A stretch of 64,000 bases of DNA from Hirsutella rhossiliensis (taxonomy: Eukaryota; Ascomycota; Sordariomycetes; Hypocreales; Ophiocordycipitaceae), in the NCBI RefSeq assembly GCF_020360975.1, contig NW_025408673.1, positions 1,240,001-1,304,000 of the forward strand. Reading direction: 5' to 3'. Below are positions 47,601 to 57,288 of this stretch, piece by piece. Positions within the stretch are counted from its first letter, which is position 1. Each line of letters starts with the position of its first letter. The notes beneath the pieces were generated by a model, which was given only the letters and a program-made list of their open reading frames with translations, was not told where the DNA came from and ran no database searches. The position numbers and the translations under genes are program-made.

Positions 47601-50600
47601 ATGCTAGGTTATATAGCCGTATTAGTTAGTACGTAGGTCTTATTAGTCGATTTTATTATATCTACTAGTTTAGTTACTATTTTCGTTTATATCGCTAAAG
47701 CCTATAATAATTTACTTAAACGGTTATCCCTTTTATCCTATTTAGTAGCTAAATCATCGTAAAATTTTACTTTCTTTTAAGTTTACTAGTCCTAGGAACT
47801 TATATCTTCGTTCTAATATAGCTAGCTAGTTTTCTAGTTAGTTAGTAGGTTGCTCTCCTATAGCTATAAAAGTCCTAATATAAGGTTATATTCTTTAATA
47901 TCTATAATATTAAAGTTAACTTATTTATCGTAGCCTTAGATATTAATATTAAGGTAATTAATCTCTATATTAATAATTCCGTTATTATAGTTAAAGGCCT
48001 CTCCTTCGATATTTATAAGTTTATATAGATCTTTCTTATATCTCTATATAAGTCGGTAATAATTAACGACTCTAAGTAAAACGTAATTACCTATTACGCT
48101 ATAGTTTAAAAGTATACGTATATAATATCCCGCGATTTAGATATCTAATACTATTTAGTCGCTATAGCTTATCGTTACTATATATAAGGTCCTTAGATCT
48201 TATTATATCGTGCTAGTCTATAGCCCTTTTATAAATAGTATACCTTGTTTTTTACCTAGTCTTTATTTATTTTATTTAGGTATTCTTCTTCGATTTATTA
48301 TTAATATTATTTCTTTATATTTTCGTCGTATAGTATTATATCGGGGCTTAAGAGACTAATTTCTTATAGCTAATCGAAGATTTCTTATTTCTCGATACTA
48401 TATCGTTTATATTATACTACTTTATAGTTTATTACGTACTATACTTTATAATTCTATTCGTTTTTATATTAAAGGTTAAGTTTTTATTTAGTATCTTTTT
48501 ATTTTTTATATAGTATTTCCTTATTAATTCTTCCTTAGTTAAATATAGCTTATAGCCTTTATATATATTACTAATAATCTTTTAGTATACTATTATATCG
48601 TTTATACTATACTCGTGCCTTTTTATATTTATAAATTCTATAGTTTAGGTATATATATTTATTATAATCTTCTTCGTTATATTTAATTTATTACGTAAGT
48701 CTTTAAACGATTAATAGTTTAGATACCTTAGAGCGAGTAGCGTTATACTATTCCTCTATTTTAGCGTATTTATAGATTTTATATATCTCTAAAAGATATC
48801 TCGTTAATAAACTATAATTATCGCGGTATTTAAGTAGCGTATCGTAATTAGGTTCTAATAATATAACTTAGTTATTTAGGTAGCGTTAATCGATTTTCTA
48901 GTAGTTTAGTTTTATACTTAGGTAGGGTTTCGAAAGTACTTATCCCTTAAACCTAACTAAGAAGGCGTCGTATCGTGCCTTTATCTAAAAGTATATTATA
49001 TAATCTAGGTAGATATATAATATCTATAAAATATACTTATAGTGCTTATAAGTAAGTAGTATTTATAGATTATCTTTAAATTCTCCTTATAGTTACTATT
49101 CTTATTATAGAGCTATAAAGGTATTAACTATAGCGATAGCTATAGTATAGTCTCCTTTATATAGTGCCGGTTAATACCGAATTAATATAGCTTATTAGTT
49201 TTCTATAAGAATTTAAGGTGTTTATTAGGTTTTAATTTTAAGTATTTCTTTAAATTCTTTAAAGTATAAAGCGTATTCTCTAATTATAGTATTTTCCCTT
49301 AATAGCGAGGGTAGTAGTATAAGTTCGTTCTTATCTTCCGTTTCTCTAGGTATTTCTTATTCTTTAGAGCTTATATCGTTAATACTTCGTTATTCTTCCT
49401 TAGGTTATTATCCGAGTTTCGTAAGTATAAGGGCTATATCTATATCTTCTTTATTATATTATTTATAGAATACCTATTATTATTATCGATTTTTATTTTA
49501 TATATCTTCTTAGAATTATTTACCGTTCCTCTTAATCTAGTCTTAAGAGACTCCTTTAAAATAAGGGTATTCCGGTTCTATAAATTTAACTTATTTCTAT
49601 ATTTTAGGATCCCTTCGTTATATTATTATAAGGGTTTTCTTTAGTAGCTTTAAGAACTATCTAGTACTATTCTTATCGCTTAGGTATACTATATATTTAT
49701 CGTTATAGTATATAGTTTAACTAAGGAGTTTATACTTTAGTTCTTATCTATTAGTAGCGTTTAGGTATTTCTTACCTTCTAGGGCTAGTGCCTAATAGGA
49801 TTTCTTCTCCTTATAAGGTTATTTATATTCCTTAGAGTAATATCTAAGTTTCCTATAGTTAAAATACTTTCTTTTACTTTTCTATATTATATTTAGATCT
49901 ATCTTACCTAGGTTAGTTATATAGGCATAGGTAATAGGAGTTTCTCGCTTTTTTTTATAGTTAGCGCGTTAGTTAAAGTTATTCTTATAAAAAGGGTTTT
50001 AGTTTCCTCTTCCTTATTTCTTTTCTTAGCATCGTATATACTATCTATCGTTAATTCGTACTACTATAATAATATAGTCCGAGAGATTATTAAGTCGATT
50101 TTCCTTATAGAGCTCGTCCTTAACTTCTTCTTTAAGCCTATTATAGAATTATAATATAAGAGGTTCGTTGTCTTAATTAAGCTTTAAGGTAACTTAACGG
50201 AACTTTATAGTATAATCCGATACTAAGATCCTTTATCGGAGTTCTTAAAGTTTTTATTTAGCTTCTCGTTCTTTATTAGTTATTCCGAATACCTTTATAA
50301 TAGCTTCTTTAAATCCTTAGAAACTAGTAAAGACTTTATCTATCTTATTATCTTATCGCGCTAGTTAGTTATCGAGAAAATCCCTTATAATAGGTCTAAA
50401 CTAAGCGAGTGCCGTTCTAGATAAATAATTTCCTATATAGAGTACCTTTTCGACTAGGTCTAAGAGTTTCGTAGGGTAAAACCGGTAGTAGGTCTTAAGT
50501 TAGGTAAGAAAGTCTTAAAGCATGCTATAAGTACCGTCGAATAGTCCTAGCTATTTTAGTTTAACTACTTCTTTAAGGTCTCTAACTTATTTATTGCCTC

Positions 50601-50700
50601 CTTTATTCCTAAGTAACTATACCTTATATCGAAGGGCGATAATCTCGCGTATTATATCCTAAGGCGATATAGTAGCTCTAGAGTTAGTTAATCTAGCTTA
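44700..50700 (-). pseudogene. Gypsy B gag-pol remnant
   Basis: Same order as in A and C, read right to left: gag with a zinc knuckle near 49,860, a long spacer, protease near 48,100, RT with the catalytic box near 46,880 (YLDN for YLDD), RNase H, integrase with the C-terminal YNRKRL region near 45,010, and a chromodomain near 44,700-44,760. RIP stops are abundant in all frames. Confidence 0.85.
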
Positions 50701-50773
50701 CTATATAGGTATATTAATAGTTACGATATTACTTAAAGTAACGCGGTATTATACTAAATAAGAGCTTTTAATA

Positions 50774-51228
50774 TATAACGACCGGTATTATTCTTGAGGG
50801 ATAAACCTATCAAGGGGTTTATATTAGTAGATATAATAGGGCGTGGTCTAAGCAATAATATATATATTACGTTAGTAATAAGTTAGAGGTCGTAGACTAT
50901 AGACTATAACTAGGTAATTAGAATTAGAGATAGAATCGTAATAAAGATCTATATTATATTAAAAGCTAGAGAGCTATTTATCTAAAGGAGTAAAAGTAGG
51001 TAGCTATATATACCCATAGAGACTGTCCTTAGAATATAGGCCTAGCTATGATCCCTAATATTGGATTATAGAGAGCGCAGTGATCCTATTAATCCTAGAT
51101 TACTTAGATCTCTGCGATCCCCTCGATCCTATATCTATTAGATAGTCGTGCCGACCATTTATCCGTTAGACCGTGTTACGTGCTTAACGCGGTCGACCGT
51201 TAGCGGCCTAGTAGCCGTGGTCGTAATA
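50774..51228 (-). repeat. Gypsy B 5' LTR (right), partly RIP-free
   Basis: It is 455 bp and retains CpA and TpG at sites lost from its left partner (for example GCAGTGATCC near 51,078 against GTAGTAATCC near 43,670). It adjoins the lightly mutated interior of the LRX element. LTRs are identical at insertion, so the difference arose later. Confidence 0.92.
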
Positions 51229-52378
51229 GAAGGGCGGAAGGAAGGATCTCTTACGTATACTATTATTGCTGTTAGAAAGGTCGTCTATCGCGAAAGTCGT
51301 CTGCCAAGGAATAAATCGTCTGCCGCGACGGAAAAGGTTATCTGCCGGAACATCTGCTAGAGAGGAAATCGCCTGCCGGGACGGAAAAGGTTATCTGTCG
51401 GCACGTCTGCCGGGAAATCTGCTAAAAGGGGGGGAATAAGGCAAAAGAGAGGTGCCTATAGTCTCTAGGTGCGTAATCGGATAGTCAGAATAGGTACCAA
51501 GCTCGTAGGTACTAAAGGGAGCCGTTAGGACTATCTAATCGTATAGGAAGGAATAAAATTAAAGGAAGCTGCTGTGCTAGACGAAGAAGTCTGCCGTGCT
51601 AGAGGCGCTGCCGAGGAAATTATCGAAGATTACCGAAGAAAGAGACTACCGAAGAAGAAGACTGCTAAAGAAGACTGCTATAGAAAGACCTTATAAAAGA
51701 CCGTAGCCGAGGGGGCTATTAAGACCGTAGCTAGGGAAGCTATCGGGACTGTGGCCGAAGGAGCTGTCGAGACTGTAGCTAAGGAAGCTATCGGGCTATG
51801 GCCGAAGGAAGCCGTCGAGACTATAGCTAAGGAAGCTGTCGGACTATAGAGACTGCCAGTCCCGTAGAGCTATTGGTCCCGTAGAGCTATTGGTCCCGTG
51901 GAAGCTGCTAGTCGTATAGGCTATAGAAGAAGTTATCGTATTAGCAGAGAAAGAAAACCTAGAAAATGTCCGCTGCTGCTGCTAGCGTAGGTGTCTTCCC
52001 TCTACAATAAAGACTAGACGTCCCCGTCCATAACTAAAGTAGCTGCCGTAGATAGAGCCTACTAGGGAGGAAAGTTCGGTTCGTTAAAAAAAGAAAGCTC
52101 CGTCTAGTATAAGGGACTCCGGCTAGGGCAGGGGACTTCGGCCGGGACAGGGGACAGGGGATAGGGGCAGGGGCCATAGTCTAGGCCAACGGCTAGGGAA
52201 AAAGAAAAAAGTCGGTGAAATCTTTCCCTACCTAGCGCTTATCTCGACGGGAAAGGTGCGGCAGCACCGGCGTAGTTCGTTTAGCTCTGCCCTTCTCGTA
52301 TCTTCTTCCTCTTCTAGAGAGAGAGAGAGAGAGAGATAGAGGGAAAGGGAAATAGAAGCTTTACGCCCTAGAGACCAG
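51229..52378. repeat. Right part of the LRX-element interior with tandem repeats
   Basis: It is GC-richer and little RIP-mutated. It holds a near-duplicate of about 55 bp around CTGCCGGGACGGAAAAGG (51,306-51,358 and 51,369-51,417), a 24-bp tandem array (51,699-51,842), GC-rich CAGGGGA repeats (52,130-52,165) and a GA microsatellite (about 52,317-52,337). No coding region is convincing, though some stretches are open. Confidence 0.6.
51699..51842 (+). repeat. 24-bp tandem array, six units
   Basis: Six units of 24 bp, each containing a core like GACTGTAGCTAAGGAAGCT. Units alternate between two variants (CTAAGGAAG and CCGAAGGAG), giving a 48-bp higher-order period. One frame would read repeated TVA-(K/E)-EA, but one unit carries an indel and the open frame does not continue outside. 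There are no unique spacers, so it is not CRISPR. Confidence 0.8.
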
Positions 52379-52814
52379 TTTTAACGGTAGCTACGGCATA
52401 CACCTAAAGACACACCCACGCTAACGGTAATAGTAGTAGCTAGATACTAAAGGACGAGGGGGTTAAAGGGGGACGAAGGAAAAGAGAAAGCACTAGGCAA
52501 GGTAAGGCAAAGGCAAAGAGGGCTAAAAAGGTATATTAGTAGAAGAGGATATAGAAGAAGATAAAAGAGATAATAATTAAAGAAGATAATACTAAAATGC
52601 TATCTACTAGCTAGGGAGGAAAAGAGATATCTTTTATAGACCGAATATTCCCTCCTTCTTCTTTAGATAAATAAGGGCTAAGGGATTATCTAATTAAGAA
52701 GAGGGCTAGCTAGAGACTCTACTAAGGATCCTACTAAGGACCTTACTAAGGACCCTACTAAAGACTTTACTACGCGGGCTATATATTCCTTAGGGTATAG
52801 ATGCCCCTATTAAA
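52379..52814 (+). repeat. LRX repeat copy 3, nearly free of RIP
   Basis: This 436-bp copy begins TTTTAACGG and ends CTATTAAA. It keeps CpA where copies 1 and 2 have TpA (for example GGCATACACC near 52,397). It is followed by GTAG, the same four bases that precede copy 2. Confidence 0.85.
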
Positions 52815-53610
52815 GTAGGTATAATTCTAAGAATAAGTAGCTCTTATAAGGCTAGCGTAATTAAATTTTATAGCTATATAAGCTTTATACTATCTTTTTA
52901 TACTATAGTCCCTACTACTTATAAGAGCGTCTCTTTAAAATTAAGAAGGAATTCGCTAAAGGTTTATTTATCTCTTTACTTAAGGGTCTATAGCCTATCT
53001 TACGCTTTCTCCTACTCCTATATATTACCTAACGTATATATAAGGTATTAAAAGAAGTCTTATAGGTCGCGTCTTCCCTTAGGGCCGCCCTTATCTTAGA
53101 ATCTAGAGATCTACTATATCTAAGGATCTAGTAGTATATAGAGGAGTAAATACTATGCTATATTATAATAGCTATTTAGGCCCTATTTCTCGTTAGTTAT
53201 AAACTTCGTTTATAGCCGGCTAAGGAAGAAGTAAAAGGACTTTAGTATATTATCTTAAGTTAGCTAAGGGAGCGGCTTCCGCGTTAATAGTATCGCTACT
53301 ATAACCGGCGTTATAAAGGTTATAGGGGTTAAAGCTAGTTTTATAGATAGCTCCCTTAATATAGCGAGAACCTTATCCTTCTTACTAGCTATTACGCTTT
53401 TAATTACTTTTAAGATAGCTATAATACTTCCTATTTATTTAAGAAGGGGCGGAGTACTCCCTTAAAAAAGTAGTACCCTCTTTAAAGAGATATCTATTAA
53501 ATCTATTAGTTAATAGCTTATACTATTATAAAGTAAGTAGAGGCGTATATATAGGTACTATTTATAGGATAATATTAATAAGTTATATAAAGCTCTTTTA
53601 TACCTAGCTA
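52815..53610 (-). other. Gyp4 right piece, coding but unrecognised
   Basis: This is presumably the 5' part of Gyp4, displaced by the LRX element. On the minus strand it reads with few non-RIP stops (SLDSKIRAALREDATYKTSF near 53,090; SRRKRKIGYRPLSKEI near 53,000). I do not recognise a gag domain. The right edge, against LINE-2, is uncertain by tens of bases. Confidence 0.4.
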
Positions 53611-53847
53611 GCTAAGAATATACCCTTAATAATATTATATCTTTTTAGCTAACTTTTCGAAACTAAGCCTAAAACATAGAAAAAGTATACGCCTAGAACT
53701 ATCGCGAATAGCGTATTACGCCCCCCTAAGTATAGCCTCGTGCAGCTACTAGCGGGTGCGCAATATACTACTAAAGATTACGAATTAAGTAAGGTTCTCC
53801 CCTATATAGGTAGAAAACTCTTCCCCGCCCTCGCTAACTAAGGGTAT

Positions 53848-55370
53848 ATGCCCCCCCCCGCTAATAGGACTAAGCCCGGACCCGACTTAGGACCCCGGCC
53901 TAGATATAAGGAGGGCCCTTTAACCTTAACCCCCCCCCCCCCCTTAACTTAAGGGTCGAAATAAGTACCTTAGAAGCTAGGGCCCGCTTAAAAGAAGCTC
54001 TAAAAGGCTAACGCCTTCTAAGGACCTTAGAAGAAAGGCCTAGGAACCGAGACTAGGACCTAGAGGATATTAAGATAGAAGATAATACTTAGCCTATACT
54101 AAAGACTAGCCTCTTTAGGCCTAGCCTAGCCCTACCTTAAGCTAGCTACTTCTAGCCTAAATAGCCCTTAAACTAGGTAAAGGGGTAAAAGAGAGCTATA
54201 CTTAGTAGCCTTATTAGCCTTATGCCTATCCGACCTATGCTCTAACGCTTATAGTAGACCTAGCCCTAGCCCTAGTACCCCTTCCCTAGGGACTAGGCCT
54301 AGGGCTTCCTTTAGCAGGCCCTCTAGGCCCTTAAGGAAGCCTAAAAAATCGAACCCTTCTATAAGACCCTTATAAAAGGACTTAAGAAGGCAGCTATAAG
54401 GACCCCGGACCGCTAATAGCCCCCGTAATAGCCCCTATACTAGCCTAAGGCCGCTTAGTAGCCTAGGGCCACCTAAGGAAACCTCGAAGTAAGCTCGTAG
54501 GCTAAGGTTGCCGTAAAGAAGGCGCCTAAGGCCCTAGCTAAGGCCACGGCTAAGGCTCCGGCGAAAGCCCTAGCTAAAACCCTAGCTAAGGCCTTAGCTA
54601 AAAAGAACGTAAAAGAGGACTTTTAACTTATCCTAAAGCTAAAGAAGGAATCGCTAACGCCGACTATTAACCCTATTATACTTTATAATAAGCTTAATAA
54701 GGCTATAGGGGAACTAGCTATATTAGCTCTATTAACCTTAAATAGAGGTAATATAGTTATAACGATAAAGGCCTTATATATAGTAAAAAAGCTTTTAAAG
54801 TAGCGGGAGAAGTAGTCCCTATACCTTAAGGAGCTACCTATTAAATCGGCCGACCTTCCTACTAGCTAGACTAAGCTAGTAGCCTAGAGCGTCCCTAACT
54901 TCTTAGAAACCCCTATCCTCGATATCTTTACCGTAGAAGCTAAAACCTTTAGCGGGATCGATATCCTAGGGCAGCCTAGGTAGCTAGGCACCCTAGGCCT
55001 AACGTAGAAGGTAGGATCGGTCGTCTTTATAGTCCCTTTAGACGCTATAGGGGCTAAATACCGAAAAAAGGCCTTTATATAGTAGGGCTATAAATTTAAG
55101 TCGAGGTATATAAGGAATATACTATACGTACGTAGTACTATAGGTTCCTTTCCTTTAGCTATAACCCCTAGACCTACCGGCAGCTTATTAGGTATACCTT
55201 TTACCCGGAAAAGCACCTAACTAAGGACTATAACTACCCTAGCTATAAGGCTAGCTAAGACTGCTCTTACTTTAAGGTCTAATACTATAACTATAAAGGA
55301 GAGTACCTTATAACTAATAAAGTATAATATAGAGTCTATAAGGGAATAACTAATACCTAATAGCCTTAGC
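53848..55370 (+). pseudogene. LINE-2 ORF1 (nucleic-acid-binding, gag-like)
   Basis: ATG at 53,848 is followed directly by nine C (poly-Pro). A second run of 14 C at 53,930-53,943 shifts the frame compared with the downstream coding (LNLRVEISTLEARARLKEA), which needs 12 or 15 C. Ala/Lys-rich repeats (about 54,520-54,600) follow. A CCHC-like zinc-knuckle remnant lies at about 55,283-55,332 (YYNYKGEYLITNKVQY, with four Cys/His now Tyr). It is probably the RNA-binding ORF1 product of a Tad-type LINE. Confidence 0.7.
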
Positions 55371-55429
55371 CCCCTTATACCTTTAGGGCCCTTAAAGCCT
55401 CCTAGGCCCCTTAGGCCTAACTACGACCT

Positions 55430-55972
55430 TATTAGTATTATATAATATAATACTAATAGGTAGGAAATAGCTAACCTATTAATCTTAAAGTAAGCCCTAG
55501 AAATAAGAGTAGACCTTATCTTATTATAAGAGCCTTACCTTTATAAGATCGATAATAGCTATATCCTTATATAGTATCTAGCCTATAATATTATAACCCT
55601 TATCCCTTCTACTAACTTTCTTAAGCTTACTAAAAGGCCTAGGGTTATAGCTTATAAGAGGAAGGAAGCTTAGATAGAAGCTAGCCCTAGCTTTAACCTC
55701 TTTTACGATCTTAATATATAGGCTATAAGGGTAGAAGGCGCTAAGCTATTTACCCTTATTAACCTATATAACGAAAAAGAAGTTAAAGGGGCCTTAGCTA
55801 GCTAAGGCTAGTAAGGGCCCCTTATAATAGAAAGGCTACTACTAATAGCCTAGCTCCTATAATAGCCCTTCCTACTAGTAAGGGACTTTAACCTATACTA
55901 CCCTTATTAGAACCTTTCTATAAAACCCTCTAAGGCCTATAAAGTAAAAGCCCTTATTAGCTAGCTCGACCG
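55430..55972 (+). pseudogene. LINE-2 ORF2: APE endonuclease, left part
   Basis: The APE-type endonuclease order is readable: an N-terminal NTNR segment near 55,450, LLQEPYL near 55,520 with the catalytic Glu (codon 55,530-55,532), RVIAYKRKEA near 55,640, and VRDFN at 55,878 (normally GDFN). It is cut at 55,972 by gypsy C and resumes at 63,825. Confidence 0.8.
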
Positions 55973-56422
55973 TGTAACGACCGGTGTTATTCCTAAGGGA
56001 TAAACCTATCGAGGGGTTTATATTAGCAGATATAACAGGGCGTGGTCTAAGCAATAATAAGTATGTTACGTTGGTGATAAGTCGGAGGTCGTAGACCGTA
56101 GACTGTAACTAGGTGATCAGAATTAGAGATAGAATCGTAATAAAGATCTATATTAAAAGCTAGAGAGCTATCTGTCTAAAGGAGTGAAAGTAGGTGGCTA
56201 TATATACCCGTAGAGACTGTCCTTGGATTATAGGCCTGGCTATGATCCCTAACGTTGGATCGTATAGAGCGCAGTGATCCTGTTGATCCTAGATTACTTA
56301 GATCTCTGCGATCCCCTCGATCCTATATCCGTTAGATGGTCGTGCCGACTATTTATCCGTTAGACCGTGTCACGTGCTTAACGCGGTCGACCGTTAGCGG
56401 CCTAGTGGCCGTGGTTGTAACA
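55973..56422 (-). repeat. Gypsy C 3' LTR (left)
   Basis: 450 bp, with intact TG and CA ends. A polypyrimidine stretch on this strand (CTCCCCTCCTTTT, about 56,428-56,440) is the complement of the polypurine tract, next to the LTR. Confidence 0.93.
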
Positions 56423-56484
56423 CGATGTCTCCCCTCCTTTTAGTCTTGTCCGCAAGACCTGCTGCAGCTGCCTTAGCCGCCGTG

Positions 56485-56492
56485 TATAAATA
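56485..56492 (+). promoter_or_regulatory. TATA box of the antisense gene, copy C
   Basis: TATAAATA lies 73 bases before the antisense ATG at 56,565. The stretch from about 56,428 to 56,565 is very similar to the equivalent stretch of copy A even though flanking parts have diverged. It is the likely core promoter of the antisense gene. Confidence 0.6.
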
Positions 56493-56564
56493 TACCCTTG
56501 TCGCGTCGTGCGTAAGTGTGTCGTTCCTTGTTTCTTTATCTTTTCGGGATGTGCTGCTGATAGT

Positions 56565-57288
56565 ATGTCTAGTCGTGTACTAAAAAATCGTTCCCGAAAA
56601 GCCTCCGAGCGCGCTGCCTTTGCCGAATACATCGACTTAAGTAGAGATCCTGCCGATATGCCGTGCACTCGATGTTTTAAGGCGAAGAAGACGAATTGTC
56701 GGATGGCCGAAAATTCTTCGCGCTGCAATAATTGTGTTGCTAGTGGTCGTCCCCATTGTGATGGTGTTTTAGTGGCCTCTTCTTATGAGTGTCTTCTGAT
56801 TCTTTCTGCGTATAGTGGCTGACGTATTTCTTCTAGTGACTAAATTGTTAGCGGAGCAGCGTAGGCTGCATTCTAAAGAGGAGGAAGCTGGGGAAGCCTT
56901 GTTGGAGCTTTAGGCATAGCTTGCGAACCTTTAGTCGCAAATGTCTGTCGCCGTTATTCGTTTGGCTCGTATCCGGAAGATTCGAAATCGTGCGAAGGAA
57001 AAGAGTTCTAAGTTATTTCGTCGTAGTATCTAAGAAGTAGATGCCGAGGATGGCGTTTTGCCTGCGCTCGATGCGCATAAGCATTAGGTGGCAAATGATT
57101 TGCAATCGTTGGGCGTTCTTAACGAGGCGAATTAGTCCTCGTTCGGTATTAGCGAGGAGTTTGCGGATCTTGGTCCTTTGATCCCTCCTAAACCTTCTAG
57201 TGAAATTGTCGAAGTAGAGAACCGTAGTGGGTTAAGTGCTTAAGTGGTTCCTAGGTATTTTCCTCTAGTCCGTATCCCTTCCACTTAA
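56565..57288 (+). pseudogene. Antisense Zn2Cys6-like gene in gypsy copy C
   Basis: This gene is on the strand opposite to pol, between the 3' LTR and the chromodomain. It starts ATG (MSSRVLKNRSRKASERAA). The Cys cluster CTRC, then C, then C, NNC, then C has spacing X2-X7-X8-X2-X7, close to fungal Zn2Cys6. A likely intron ends at TTCTAG (about 56,835) with a CTGAC branch site 15 bases before it. The second part has heptad-like Gln/Glu/Arg/Leu coiled-coil sequence (LARIRKIRNRAKE, then SSKLFRRS) and stops at TAA 57,286-57,288, overlapping the chromodomain end. The internal stops are all TAG or TAA at likely Gln codons, a RIP pattern. Confidence 0.7.

Larger units (their letters stand above)
43370..51228 (-). 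mobile_element. Gypsy copy B: complete chromovirus, TSD GAAGG
   Basis: It is 7,859 bp with LTRs of about 454 bp (43,370-43,823 and 50,774-51,228). GAAGG flanks both sides (43,365-43,369 and 51,229-51,233). It is collinear with copy C throughout and oriented right to left. It is more heavily RIP-mutated than C, except for the right LTR, which is much less mutated in its last 230 bp. Confidence 0.95.
42391..52814. mobile_element. Non-autonomous element bounded by LRX repeats, split by gypsy B
   Basis: Two direct LRX copies (42,391-42,822 and 52,379-52,814) bracket about 1.7 kb of internal sequence (42,823-43,369 and 51,229-52,378) once gypsy B is removed. GTAG lies just outside both ends (42,387-42,390 and 52,815-52,818). 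This arrangement of long direct terminal repeats, 4-bp target duplication and a purine-rich stretch before the right repeat (52,315-52,360) looks like a small non-autonomous LTR element. The ends TTTAAC and GTTAAA are not TG and CA, which is against it. The interior holds tandem repeats and no recognised gene. Confidence 0.5.

Noticed and set aside
51148..51360. 70-codon ORF across the gypsy B right LTR boundary
   Set aside because: It spans the LTR end and target duplication, so it is a chance fusion. A similar ORF at 63,657-63,884 spans the end of a gypsy C LTR.
51306..51842. CRISPR-like array
   Set aside because: Repeat units are contiguous with no unique spacers, the DNA is eukaryotic and there are no cas genes.
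56402..56728. Minus-strand ORF of 108 codons opposite the antisense gene in gypsy C
   Set aside because: It is the mirror of the plus-strand Zn2Cys6-like gene and its promoter. It shows no conserved motif and does not recur in copies A and B as an open frame.
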